A stretch of DNA of 7,720 nt. It comes from an uncultured Pseudomonadales bacterium. Its GTDB lineage: Bacteria > Pseudomonadota > Gammaproteobacteria > Pseudomonadales > Cellvibrionaceae. Under the pieces are notes generated by a model. That model had not been told where the DNA came from and searched no databases. It worked only from the letters and a program-made list of their open reading frames with translations. Both the position numbers and the translations under genes were made by a program. This document shows, piece by piece, positions 1-7,720 of the stretch; the first letter of the stretch is position 1, and each line of letters starts with the position of its first letter. Location: NCBI GenBank assembly GCA_938048505.1, contig CALIUX010000183.1:1-7720 (forward strand), read 5' to 3'.

Positions 1-237
1 GACTACGCTGAAGCCCAGTATTAATACCGCAACGAGCGTATTGTCACTTTCAAATAACGCATGAATAGATTGCATAATACTTTGCGTTTTATTGTAAAGC
101 TCCATATTCCCTAAAAAAGGAAGTTTTGCCGCGATGGTGAGGTTCAACATCGGCTCAGTCAGGCCGGGGTAAAGCAAAGCAAGCGACAAGAGAATAAGTC
201 CGCCTGCGGCAATATTGCGGGGTGTCCATTGAGTCAT
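1..237 (-). CDS. PqiA-like (paraquat-inducible protein A family) membrane protein, N-terminal part
   Basis: A minus-strand reading frame starts with ATG at 237 and stays open for 79 codons to the left edge, so the C-terminus lies outside the window. The N-terminus is MTQWTPRN, followed by a hydrophobic stretch at about residues 9-26 (IAAGGLILLSLALLYPGL) that looks like a transmembrane helix or uncleaved signal anchor. A polar segment of about 40 residues follows. A second hydrophobic segment begins near residue 68 (TLVAVLILGF) and is cut by the edge. The short first helix, the PGLTEPMLNLTI-like segment after it and a polar loop before the next helix resemble the inner-membrane PqiA family, whose members are linked to lipid transport and envelope stress. 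That family call is from memory of sequence style and is moderate. No strong Shine-Dalgarno lies before the ATG. It sits 93 nt downstream of the aminotransferase gene on the same strand. Confidence 0.55.
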   Translation of the reverse strand, partial: MTQWTPRNIAAGGLILLSLALLYPGLTEPMLNLTIAAKLPFLGNMELYNKTQSIMQSIHALFESDNTLVAVLILGFSVV

Positions 238-289
238 AATCGTTATTTCAAATCCAGTTAATCACATATCGCTACAACAGCACAGTAGA

Positions 290-326
290 TAGCAACCAAA
301 CAAGTAGCAACTAAACAGTTAGCAGG
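290..326 (+). repeat. Short imperfect 15-bp tandem repeat in the aminotransferase/PqiA-like gap
   Basis: Two copies lie head to tail at 290-304 (TAGCAACCAAACAAG) and 305-319 (TAGCAACTAAACAGT), matching at 12 of 15 positions. A third start, TAGCAG, is at 320-325. The array sits in the 93-nt gap between the aminotransferase stop and the start of the PqiA-like gene. No function can be read from it; it may be simple slippage. Confidence 0.5.
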
Positions 327-330
327 ATAA

Positions 331-1398
331 TCAGCCTTCTGATTCGGTAAGCGCCTGCTGCATCACACTGATCAAAACTTGCGTTTGCTCAAGCGTACCG
401 AGCGTAACCCTTAAGCCAATATCACCATTGGCATCGGCTTTAGGCCTGACCAATATACCTGCAGCAATTAACGCTTGGTTAATACGCTCATGCGCTTTAG
501 GGAAGCACCAAATATAATTGGCATCACTCGGCCAAAAAGGGATATCAGCCGATGCTAAAAAGGCCTCTAGCATAGGTTTTGATTGCGTCATGACTTCACG
601 TACATATTGCTGCGTGTATTCGGGGTTAGCCAGTGCGGCTCGAATACCCACAATCGCGAGCTGATTAATATCATAAGGGCCTCGCACATTCAGCAATGCC
701 TGAATATTCGCCTTACAGCTTATCACCAAGCCTATACGCAGAGCTGGCACACCCCATGTTTTAGAAAACGTACGCGTAATCACTAAATTCGGGTATTGAT
801 CGACCCAATCACATACCGTTAACCCAGAATATTCAAAGTAACACTCGTCAATAAGTACTGTGGCATGGGGTGCGGCCGTAAGAATTTGTGCTATCGCCTC
901 ACGGCTTAGACTTGTACCGCTAGGATTATTTGGGTTTGCAATGCAAATAACACGTGTTTTAGGTGAGATTGCCTCCAAAACACCCTGGAGCGGAAAGCCC
1001 TCTTCACGCGTATAGGTTGGCTCGATAATGTCGAGGTTTTCAATTTTAGCGCACTGATGATACATGGCAAAACTAGGGCTCGGTATGATTGCCTGATCCC
1101 CTGCCTCACAAGATGAACGAATAATCAGATCAATGCCCTGATCTGACCCGTTAGTAATCATGACCTGCTCAGCTTTAACACCGCAATAATCGGCAATCAG
1201 CTGGTCAATATCACCGTATGCGGGATACATTTGCAGTCGACCCGATTGAACATACTCGACCAGCGCATCAATAACCGGTTGCGAAACCGGTATGGTGCGC
1301 TCGTTAAAATCAAGCAATGTATGACGCTGGGGGTCACGCCCATCTAATGGGGGCTTGTAAGCCGTCATTGCGTGGATATGCTTTTTAAATGTTGCCAT
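331..1398 (-). CDS. hisC: HisC-type aminotransferase (probable histidinol-phosphate aminotransferase)
   Basis: This 355-residue protein is a complete PLP-dependent fold-type I (class I/II) aminotransferase, of usual length for HisC (about 350-360). In the HisC reaction it swaps the amino group between glutamate and imidazole-acetol phosphate in histidine synthesis, in the cytosol. Visible motifs in order are NGSDQ (83-87, cofactor phosphate binding), ANPNNPSG (154-161), IDECYFEY (183-190) with Asp184 and Tyr187 for the PLP ring, TFSKTWG with Schiff-base Lys213, Arg221 in the phosphate site, and Arg330 in GLRVTLGT for the substrate carboxylate. ATG at 1398 is preceded by AAAGAGACGG, a fair ribosome binding site. 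The gene stands 93 nt after proB, away from other his genes in this window, so it may be a HisC paralogue or may act on another substrate such as an aromatic amino acid. The fold is near certain; the substrate is inferred. Confidence 0.8.
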   Translation of the reverse strand: MATFKKHIHAMTAYKPPLDGRDPQRHTLLDFNERTIPVSQPVIDALVEYVQSGRLQMYPAYGDIDQLIADYCGVKAEQVMITNGSDQGIDLIIRSSCEAGDQAIIPSPSFAMYHQCAKIENLDIIEPTYTREEGFPLQGVLEAISPKTRVICIANPNNPSGTSLSREAIAQILTAAPHATVLIDECYFEYSGLTVCDWVDQYPNLVITRTFSKTWGVPALRIGLVISCKANIQALLNVRGPYDINQLAIVGIRAALANPEYTQQYVREVMTQSKPMLEAFLASADIPFWPSDANYIWCFPKAHERINQALIAAGILVRPKADANGDIGLRVTLGTLEQTQVLISVMQQALTESEG

Positions 1399-1447
1399 AA
1401 CCGTCTCTTTCGAATTTTACGCACACGTGCGCACTAAAAACACAGTA

Positions 1448-1479
1448 TTCAGTTAAAGCATTGAACAAGAATAACTGAA
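1448..1479. repeat. 8-bp inverted repeat between proB and the aminotransferase gene
   Basis: TTCAGTTA (1448-1455) and its exact reverse complement TAACTGAA (1472-1479) flank a 16-nt spacer. In minus-strand RNA this could form an AT-rich stem about 12 nt after the proB stop. The run of T residues that would make a good terminator is offset (TGTGTTTTTAG further on), so it is at best a weak terminator. It could also be a regulator site. Confidence 0.45.
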
Positions 1480-1491
1480 CAATGGTAAAGG

Positions 1492-2640
1492 CTAAGGAAT
1501 GACTAAGTTATCGCGATGAATTAACTCATCAAAATCGTTATAGCCCAATAGTGAAAAAATATCTTGGCTGGCATGCCCCATAATTTGTCGGGCTTCATCG
1601 CTGCTGTAATTCACTAAACCCCGCGCAATTTCACGTCCTTTATGATCACGACAAATCACCAAGTCGCCTTTAGTGAATTGCCCTTTAACCTGCCTTACAC
1701 CAACAGGTAGCAAGCTTTTACCTTTGTCACGCAGTGCTTTGACCGCGCCATCGTCCAGCAGTAACTCACCACAGTCTTGCAAGTGCCCCGCCAACCACTG
1801 TTTTCTTGCGGCCAAAGGCGGCTGACCAGCAAACAGTAATGTGCCCAGCTCGTCACCATTGGCAACCGCTGTAATCGCATTTTGCATACGGCCGCCCACA
1901 ATCACCGTATTCGCACCAGACCGCGCCGCTAAACGCGCTGCTTTAACTTTGGTTTGCATGCCGCCTCGCCCCAAAAGCCCACCATCACCGGCCATGGCAT
2001 CAAGCGTTGTATCAATAGCCGAGCATTCATGAATGATCTTAGCGTTTGGATTATTACGAGGGTCGGCATCAAACATGCCATCTTGATCCGTTAGAAGCAT
2101 CAAAACATCAGCTTCTATTAGGTTAGCAACCAACGCGCCGAGGGTATCGTTATCGCCAAAGCGTATTTGATCTGTTACGACCGTATCGTTTTCATTAACA
2201 ATAGGCACAGCACCCATATCAGATAAAGTGCGTAAAGTAGAACGCGCATTTAAATAACGCTGTCGGTTCGAAAAATCATCGTGATCGAGCAAGATCTGCG
2301 CAGTCGGAATATCATATTGCGCAAAAATTTCTTCATACACCTGCATCAATCCCATTTGCCCAATCGCCGCAGCTGCTTGTAACTCATGTATTGATGTGGG
2401 GCGCTCCTTCCAGCCCAAGCGTACCATGCCCGCAGCCACTGCACCCGAAGAGACTAAAACAACCTCTTGACCATTTTTAATCAGCGCCGCAATTTGACGG
2501 CTCCAATCAGCAATGCTTTCTCGGTCGAGGCTTTGACCATCATTTGTTAATAATGCACTGCCAATTTTAATGACCAAGCGGTGACTATTGCGAACGAGAT
2601 GACGCTTATTACTACGCTTGTTACAAGAAGGCGATGACAC
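1492..2640 (-). CDS. proB: Glutamate 5-kinase (gamma-glutamyl kinase) with PUA domain
   Basis: ProB phosphorylates glutamate with ATP to gamma-glutamyl phosphate, the first and normally proline-inhibited step of proline synthesis, in the cytosol. The 382-residue protein has the amino-acid kinase fold: VIKIGSALL near residues 23-31, SSGAVAAG (64-71), NENDTV (149-154), FGDND (161-165), [12 protein letters not shown] (183-194) and [12 protein letters not shown] (224-235). A C-terminal PUA domain spans about 277-372 ([23 protein letters not shown]), as in E. coli-type ProB. There is no ATG start. I chose GTG at 2640 because GGGA lies 6 nt before it. A TTG at 2652 would add four residues (M-G-F-F) but has no ribosome binding site, and an in-frame TAG closes the frame just upstream. 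The N-terminus is about 10 residues longer than the Pseudomonas protein as I recall it. It follows obg on the same strand with an 89- to 101-nt gap. Confidence 0.95.
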   Translation of the reverse strand: MSSPSCNKRSNKRHLVRNSHRLVIKIGSALLTNDGQSLDRESIADWSRQIAALIKNGQEVVLVSSGAVAAGMVRLGWKERPTSIHELQAAAAIGQMGLMQVYEEIFAQYDIPTAQILLDHDDFSNRQRYLNARSTLRTLSDMGAVPIVNENDTVVTDQIRFGDNDTLGALVANLIEADVLMLLTDQDGMFDADPRNNPNAKIIHECSAIDTTLDAMAGDGGLLGRGGMQTKVKAARLAARSGANTVIVGGRMQNAITAVANGDELGTLLFAGQPPLAARKQWLAGHLQDCGELLLDDGAVKALRDKGKSLLPVGVRQVKGQFTKGDLVICRDHKGREIARGLVNYSSDEARQIMGHASQDIFSLLGYNDFDELIHRDNLVIP

Positions 2641-2652
2641 AAAAAATCCCAA

Positions 2653-2686
2653 TGGTTGCTACAAATTAATGATTGCTACAAATTAA
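2653..2686. repeat. Tandem 17-bp direct repeat just upstream of proB
   Basis: Two head-to-tail copies lie at 2653-2669 (TGGTTGCTACAAATTAA) and 2670-2686 (TGATTGCTACAAATTAA), identical at 16 of 17 positions. They lie immediately upstream of the proB start codon region, in the obg-proB gap. On the coding strand each unit reads TTAATTTGTAGCAAYCA and carries the in-frame TAG that closes the proB frame. Their position in the 5' untranslated region would affect leader RNA or a regulator site, or they may be neutral slippage. Confidence 0.8.
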
Positions 2687-2741
2687 AGCCGGTCAAAGTA
2701 CAAACCTAAGACATGACAAAAAATAAACGAAACACTCTCGA

Positions 2742-4122
<1,381 letters not shown>

Positions 4123-4157
4123 ATCAAAGTCGGTAAAACCGCTGAGAGTACTGCAAA

Positions 4158-4412
4158 TTAAGCAACAATACTCACGTGACGACGGTTTTTAGGACCTTTA
4201 ATTTCGAACTTAACAACCCCATCCACTTTAGCAAACAAAGTATGGTCTTTACCGATACCAACATTGTCACCAGGATGAAATTGGGTGCCACGTTGACGAA
4301 CCAAAATGTTGCCCGCAAGCACATCTTGACCACCAAACAATTTAACACCTAGGCGCTTACTCTCGGAGTCGCGACCGTTACGTGTACTACCACCAGCTTT
4401 CTTGTGAGCCAT
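4158..4412 (-). CDS. rpmA: 50S ribosomal protein L27
   Basis: L27 is a small basic protein of the large ribosomal subunit whose N-terminus reaches the peptidyl-transferase centre and contacts the tRNA ends. The 84 residues match the family in length and sequence: [21 protein letters not shown] at the N-terminus (split by family convention after Met), [17 protein letters not shown] in the middle and [15 protein letters not shown], then a lysine/arginine-rich end. There is no cleavable N-terminal extension of the kind seen in Firmicutes. The start is 4 nt after the rplU stop, and its ribosome binding site (AGAGGG) overlaps the last rplU codons and stop, so the two genes are likely translationally coupled and made in equal amounts. 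The terminator at 4092-4122 closes this two-gene operon. Confidence 0.98.
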   Translation of the reverse strand: MAHKKAGGSTRNGRDSESKRLGVKLFGGQDVLAGNILVRQRGTQFHPGDNVGIGKDHTLFAKVDGVVKFEIKGPKNRRHVSIVA

Positions 4413-4416
4413 GAGA

Positions 4417-4983
4417 TTAACCCTCTTCGCTTAATTTTTTAGCCTGCTCAATCCAACCTTCACGGTCGATACGGCCTTTAAAATTCAGTTTTTCATCAAC
4501 TTCTGCTACTTTTTCAGGTGTAAATGCTGCAACCTGAGCAAAAGTTGTAATACCCATATCGTTGAGCTTGCCAACGATTACAGGACCAACGCCAGAAATG
4601 CGTGTTAAATCATCGCCTTCTGATGCTTTGGCAGCGGGCTTAGCCGCTTTTTTAGGCGCTGGCGCAGAGCCATCAGCCGAAATACTTGAAATACGAACTT
4701 CAGTGTACCATTGACGGTGACCCTGACGCTTCATTGAGTGCTTACGACGACGGAACTTGATAATGGTGACTTTTTCGCCACGACCATGACCAACAACCTC
4801 AGCGTGAACCGCTGCGCCTTCAACAACAGGTGTACCAACTTTTACGTCGTCACCGTTAGCAACCATCAAAACTTGATCAAAAGCAATGGTTGAGCCTTTT
4901 TCGGCTTCGATTTTCTCAAGGCGTAAAACTTCGCCTTCTTCTACGCGGTGCTGTTTACCGCCTGATGCAATTACTGCGTACAT
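4417..4983 (-). CDS. rplU: 50S ribosomal protein L21 with C-terminal helix-hairpin-helix extension
   Basis: L21 binds 23S rRNA in the large subunit. Residues 1-103 are a full L21: [18 protein letters not shown] at the N-terminus, [20 protein letters not shown] (63-82) and [11 protein letters not shown] (88-98). Typical bacterial L21 is about 103 residues and stops there. This protein has 188. After an Ala/Pro/Lys-rich linker (about 107-122), residues 125-186 form a second domain: [20 protein letters not shown] (125-144) has the hairpin glycines of a helix-hairpin-helix motif, followed by [18 protein letters not shown] and an amphipathic [14 protein letters not shown] end. I recall similar tails on alphaproteobacterial L21 and on some NuoE proteins, where their role is unclear. 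The start ATG has TGGAG 8 nt upstream. No frameshift or internal stop suggests a decayed fusion; the tail is in frame and well kept. Confidence 0.96.
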   Translation of the reverse strand: MYAVIASGGKQHRVEEGEVLRLEKIEAEKGSTIAFDQVLMVANGDDVKVGTPVVEGAAVHAEVVGHGRGEKVTIIKFRRRKHSMKRQGHRQWYTEVRISSISADGSAPAPKKAAKPAAKASEGDDLTRISGVGPVIVGKLNDMGITTFAQVAAFTPEKVAEVDEKLNFKGRIDREGWIEQAKKLSEEG

Positions 4984-4987
4984 TTAC

Positions 4988-5028
4988 ATGCTCCAGTGGA
5001 GTTGGACGCCGCGAAGCACTTTGAGCAT
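4988..5028 (-). promoter_or_regulatory. Inverted repeat in the rplU leader next to the ribosome binding site
   Basis: In the minus-strand leader ATGCTC (5028-5023) can pair with GAGCAT (4993-4988) across a 29-nt loop. Two more pairs (TA with TA) are possible past a bulged G. The 3' arm contains the GAG of the rplU ribosome binding site, so the stem could hide it. Six base pairs with a long loop is weak, so this is only a candidate regulatory leader. Confidence 0.3.
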
Positions 5029-5047
5029 TAACATTGCACATTCAGCC

Positions 5048-5077
5048 ATAATAGCTGCCTATACAAAAATCAGTTAA
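5048..5077 (-). promoter_or_regulatory. Candidate sigma-70 promoter for rplU-rpmA
   Basis: On the minus strand TTAACT (5077-5072) and TATTAT (5053-5048) are separated by 18 nt. The -10 matches TATAAT at 5 of 6 positions and the -35 matches TTGACA at 4 of 6. Transcription would begin near 5040 and give a leader of about 57 nt before rplU. The site is plausible by sequence and position only. Confidence 0.5.
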
Positions 5078-5309
5078 AACCCAGAGATTTTAGCCACCAA
5101 CCCCCATGGTTGATGGTACAGAGCTTGCGCCGTTCTAATATTAAGCTGGCCATAGCCAACAAAATGGGCGCGAATTCTAGGCTATTTAGCAATAAAAAAC
5201 AAGCCCCCAAGCAAGCACATAGCCTACCGCTTATCCCATACAGCATCTAGCTTACATAGCGCATGCAAAATGCGACAGCGGAGACATTCACAGCAAATTG
5301 CCGGATTAC

Positions 5310-5338
5310 TTGACAGCCCGAGACACGAAGCCTAGCAT
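5310..5338 (+). promoter_or_regulatory. Sigma-70-type promoter for ispB
   Basis: A perfect -35 box TTGACA (5310-5315) is followed after exactly 17 nt by TAGCAT (5333-5338), which keeps the key first, second and last bases of TATAAT. Transcription would begin near 5345, about 30 nt before the ispB start codon. This is the best promoter I can find in the window. Confidence 0.65.
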
Positions 5339-5374
5339 CCCCACCCATTTTGACTGACACGTTATTTAGGGGCA

Positions 5375-6343
5375 ATGGCGATGCTGCCATTTTTACATGC
5401 TGTACAAGCAGATTTTGCCGCAACAAACACCTTAATTATTGAGCAGCTGCATTCCGATGTTGGGCTGGTTGAGAACATAGGTCACTATATTGTTGATTCT
5501 GGCGGCAAACGATTAAGACCTCTTTTGGTGCTATTAATGGCCAATGCATTGGGTCACAAACAGACCAGCATGCATGAGCTGGCTGCCATTATTGAATTCA
5601 TTCACACCGCAACACTCCTGCATGATGATGTTGTTGATGTCTCAAACATGCGGCGCGGGCGCATAACAGCCAATGCCGAATGGGGCAATGCACCAGCCGT
5701 TTTAGTAGGCGACTTTTTATACTCACGCGCGTTTCAAATGCTGGTTAAGCTCGGCAGCATGCCGATTATGGGCATTTTGTCAGACACAACCAATACAATT
5801 TCTGAAGGTGAAGTACAACAGCTTGTTAACGCAAAAGACCCAAGTGTAAGCGAAGCCAACTACCTCAACGTTATTTACAAAAAGACAGCAGCATTATTTG
5901 AAGCCGCATGCGAAGCCGCCGCCCTCCTTGCCGGTGGCGATACAGCCGCGCAGCAAGCAGCAAAACGTTTTGGTTTACACCTTGGCACAGCTTTCCAGCT
6001 TATTGATGACGCCCTCGATTACGAAGGCAGCAGCGAAGCGCTCGGCAAAAACGTGGGCGATGACTTAGCCGAAGGTAAGCCTACACTGCCACTGATTTAC
6101 GCCATGCAGCATGCCAATACTGAAGAAAACGCCCTTATTCAAAAAGCCATCACCTCTGGTGATGCCTCATCTTTAGAGGAAATTGTTGCCATCGTGAAAC
6201 GCTGCGGTGCCATTGAATACACACATCAAGCGGCCAAGACACAAAGCCAACTGGCACAAGCGGCATTATCTGAACTGCCGCTGAACATCTACACCGAAGC
6301 GATGTCAGAACTAGCGCTTTTTGCCATCAACCGAAATCACTAA
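5375..6343 (+). CDS. ispB: Polyprenyl (octaprenyl) diphosphate synthase
   Basis: IspB extends farnesyl diphosphate with isopentenyl diphosphate units to the long all-trans chain used for ubiquinone and menaquinone side chains. The 322-residue protein is all-helical trans-prenyltransferase type. It shows GGKRLRP (43-49, isopentenyl diphosphate binding), the first aspartate motif LLHDDVVD (Asp84, Asp85, Asp88) followed by RRG (93-95), and the second motif IDDALD (Asp211, Asp212, Asp215) followed by GKNVGDDLAEGKPTLPL, which together bind the Mg-diphosphate. The sequence matches IspB rather than the shorter-chain IspA by its style, but chain length (C40 or C45) cannot be read safely. Two starts are possible: ATG at 5375 lies only 2 nt after AGGGG, while ATG at 5381 has a better 8-nt spacing and would remove two residues. 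It is divergent from rplU and 112 nt upstream of pgi. Confidence 0.95.
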   Translation: MAMLPFLHAVQADFAATNTLIIEQLHSDVGLVENIGHYIVDSGGKRLRPLLVLLMANALGHKQTSMHELAAIIEFIHTATLLHDDVVDVSNMRRGRITANAEWGNAPAVLVGDFLYSRAFQMLVKLGSMPIMGILSDTTNTISEGEVQQLVNAKDPSVSEANYLNVIYKKTAALFEAACEAAALLAGGDTAAQQAAKRFGLHLGTAFQLIDDALDYEGSSEALGKNVGDDLAEGKPTLPLIYAMQHANTEENALIQKAITSGDASSLEEIVAIVKRCGAIEYTHQAAKTQSQLAQAALSELPLNIYTEAMSELALFAINRNH

Positions 6344-6380
6344 CGGGCTAGGCCGCCCGAATAGCCTGCAAACAGCAGGC
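6344..6380 (+). repeat. Two adjacent GC-rich hairpins after ispB
   Basis: CGGGC/GCCCG (6344-6348 and 6355-6359, 6-nt loop) starts directly at the ispB stop codon. GCCTGC/GCAGGC (6364-6369 and 6375-6380, 5-nt loop AAACA) follows after 4 nt. No T run follows either, so neither is a classical intrinsic terminator. They could slow 3' exonuclease decay, cause partial termination, or be REP-like debris. Confidence 0.6.
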
Positions 6381-6455
6381 ATTCATACGCCAAAAGACTG
6401 CACAACCCGAAAGCCAACATTCAGAAACACATACCCAGAAATAAAGGGGGATTCT

Positions 6456-7720
6456 ATGCCCAGTAACGCTTTAGCCAATGCCTACAGTAATTGGAGCACG
6501 CTGGAGGCACTTCAAGCCGAAATCAGCAACATTCATCTGAGCGAGCTTTTTGAACAAGACAGCACTCGCGCAGAGCGTTTTACGGCAAGCGCAGCCGGCT
6601 TAGACCTCGACTTTTCTAAGAACCACATCAACCAAGATATTCTTAAAGAGCTTGTTGCATTGGCCAACCAAGCCGACCTCAAAGGCGCTATTGATCGCCT
6701 TTTTCGCGGCGAGCACATCAACAATACTGAAGACCGCCCCGCACTGCATATGGCACTTCGCCATACAGACAAGCCCGAAACACCCGAGCACAAAGCAGTT
6801 GAAGAAACACTTGAGCGCATGGCCAAGTTGATTGACAAAGTCCACAGCAAAGCGTGGAAGGGCTTTAACGGTGATGCCATTACAGACGTTGTGAATATTG
6901 GTATTGGCGGGTCAGATTTAGGGCCGCGTATGGTCACTAAGGCCCTCACGCCTTACCATACCGGTCACGTTAACGTGCATTTTATTGCTAACGTTGATGG
7001 CGCTGAGATCCATGATCTTACTAACAGCCTCAACCCCGCAACAACCCTCTTTATTGTTGCCTCAAAGTCGTTTTCTACCCAAGAAACACTCGAAAACGCC
7101 AAAACCGCACGTCGCTGGGTTTTAGCGGGCGGATGCGCAGAGGGCGATTTAGCCAAGCACTTTGTAGCCATTTCATCCAAAGTAGAAAAAGCCGTTGAAT
7201 TTGGCATAGACGCCGACAATGTCTACCCCATTTGGGATTGGGTTGGCGGCCGCTACTCATTTTGGTCTGCCATCGGTATGCCCATTGCCTTTGCCATTGG
7301 TATGGACAACTTTAACGCGCTAAGAGCGGGCGCCCACGCGATGGACGAGCACTTTGTTGAAGCACCGTTAGAAAAGAACATCCCTGCATTAATGGGCATT
7401 ATTGTATTCTGGTACACGCAATTTTTTGGCACAAGCGCACAAGCGGTACTGCCTTACGCCTACCACATGCAACTGCTACCGGCTTACCTTCAGCAGCTTG
7501 AAATGGAAAGTAACGGCAAAAGCGTTACCCGTGATGGCGACCGCGTAGATTACTCAACAGGCTCTATTGTATGGGGCACAGAAGGCACCAACGGCCAGCA
7601 CTCCTTTCACCAATTGTTACACCAAGGCACCGTGCTGATGCCAATCGATTTTATTGCCATCTTAAAAGCACACCACCCAATTGATCATCAAAACCGCTTA
7701 CTCTTTGCCAATTGTGTTGC
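6456..7720 (+). CDS. pgi: Glucose-6-phosphate isomerase, N-terminal 421 residues (cut by window edge)
   Basis: Pgi interconverts glucose 6-phosphate and fructose 6-phosphate in glycolysis and gluconeogenesis. From ATG at 6456 the frame stays open for 421 codons plus 2 nt to the right edge; the family is about 545-555 residues, so roughly a quarter is missing, including the C-terminal signature and its active-site lysine. Visible are the first SIS domain with NIGIGGSDLGP (147-157), the phosphate-binding loop ASKSFSTQET (202-211), the first family signature DWVGGRYSFWSAIG (261-274) with Arg266, and WGTEGTNGQHSFHQLLHQG (373-391). His407 in HHPI probably matches the ring-opening histidine. The start has a very strong ribosome binding site, AAGGGGG, 5 nt upstream. 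No clear promoter lies in the 112-nt gap after ispB, so read-through from ispB is possible. Confidence 0.97.
   Translation, partial: MPSNALANAYSNWSTLEALQAEISNIHLSELFEQDSTRAERFTASAAGLDLDFSKNHINQDILKELVALANQADLKGAIDRLFRGEHINNTEDRPALHMALRHTDKPETPEHKAVEETLERMAKLIDKVHSKAWKGFNGDAITDVVNIGIGGSDLGPRMVTKALTPYHTGHVNVHFIANVDGAEIHDLTNSLNPATTLFIVASKSFSTQETLENAKTARRWVLAGGCAEGDLAKHFVAISSKVEKAVEFGIDADNVYPIWDWVGGRYSFWSAIGMPIAFAIGMDNFNALRAGAHAMDEHFVEAPLEKNIPALMGIIVFWYTQFFGTSAQAVLPYAYHMQLLPAYLQQLEMESNGKSVTRDGDRVDYSTGSIVWGTEGTNGQHSFHQLLHQGTVLMPIDFIAILKAHHPIDHQNRLLFANCV

Larger units (their letters stand above)
4984..5374. other. Divergent intergenic region between rplU and ispB
   Basis: This 391-nt spacer separates two genes read outward. 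I see no convincing small gene or RNA gene in it. It holds a candidate rplU promoter, the likely rplU leader with a 6-bp inverted repeat, the ispB promoter, and several small inverted repeats: CAACC/GGTTG at 5098-5112, TAGGCTAT/ATAGCCTA at 5178-5226, and CGCAT/ATGCG at 5260-5274. The middle part (about 5080-5300) is otherwise unremarkable. Confidence 0.7.

Noticed and set aside
1423..1434. CGCAC-AC-GTGCG inverted repeat upstream of the aminotransferase gene
   Set aside because: Arms of 5 bp with a 2-nt centre are easily expected by chance; no second copy or link to a known regulator could be seen.
4886..5077. Plus-strand open frame of 63 codons across the rplU start and leader
   Set aside because: It overlaps the conserved L21 N-terminus in antisense and the rplU promoter region, and has no recognisable protein features.
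6533..7260. Several open frames of 61 to 138 codons antisense to pgi
   Set aside because: They lie wholly inside a clear Pgi coding frame, have odd serine/arginine-rich compositions and resemble no family I know. They are shadows of the pgi codon bias.

Overview
The window looks like ordinary chromosomal backbone from a gammaproteobacterium, probably of the Cellvibrionales/Pseudomonadales kind. Two things point there: the minus-strand order rplU-rpmA-obg-proB with ispB divergent from rplU, which I recall from Pseudomonas and relatives, and protein sequences that read as gammaproteobacterial orthologues. The placement is inference; no rRNA or other phylogenetic marker is present. Base composition and codon use look uniform, and I see no insertion sequence, phage gene, CRISPR array or tRNA.

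Minus strand, read from right to left: rplU (ribosomal protein L21, with an unusual C-terminal helix-hairpin-helix extension) and rpmA (L27) are 4 nt apart and are followed by a good intrinsic terminator. Next come obg (ribosome-associated GTPase), proB (glutamate 5-kinase, first step of proline synthesis), a HisC-type aminotransferase, and the N-terminal part of a PqiA-like membrane protein that runs off the left edge. Gaps of about 90 nt separate the last four genes. They hold small repeats and one inverted repeat but no strong terminator, so obg-proB-hisC may be partly co-transcribed.

Plus strand, left to right: ispB (octaprenyl/polyprenyl diphosphate synthase for the quinone side chain) has a well-formed sigma-70-type promoter in the 391-nt divergent spacer. 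It is followed by pgi (glucose-6-phosphate isomerase), which has a strong ribosome binding site and is cut by the right edge after 421 codons. The ispB-pgi gap carries two adjacent GC-rich hairpins.

Functionally this is a housekeeping cluster: ribosome structure and assembly (L21, L27, Obg), amino-acid metabolism (ProB, aminotransferase), isoprenoid/quinone synthesis (IspB) and central carbon metabolism (Pgi). I do not see a new multi-gene system. The most notable item is the extra domain on L21. Smaller points are the tandem 17-bp repeat before proB, the shifted glutamate in the Pgi active-site motif, and several small inverted repeats.
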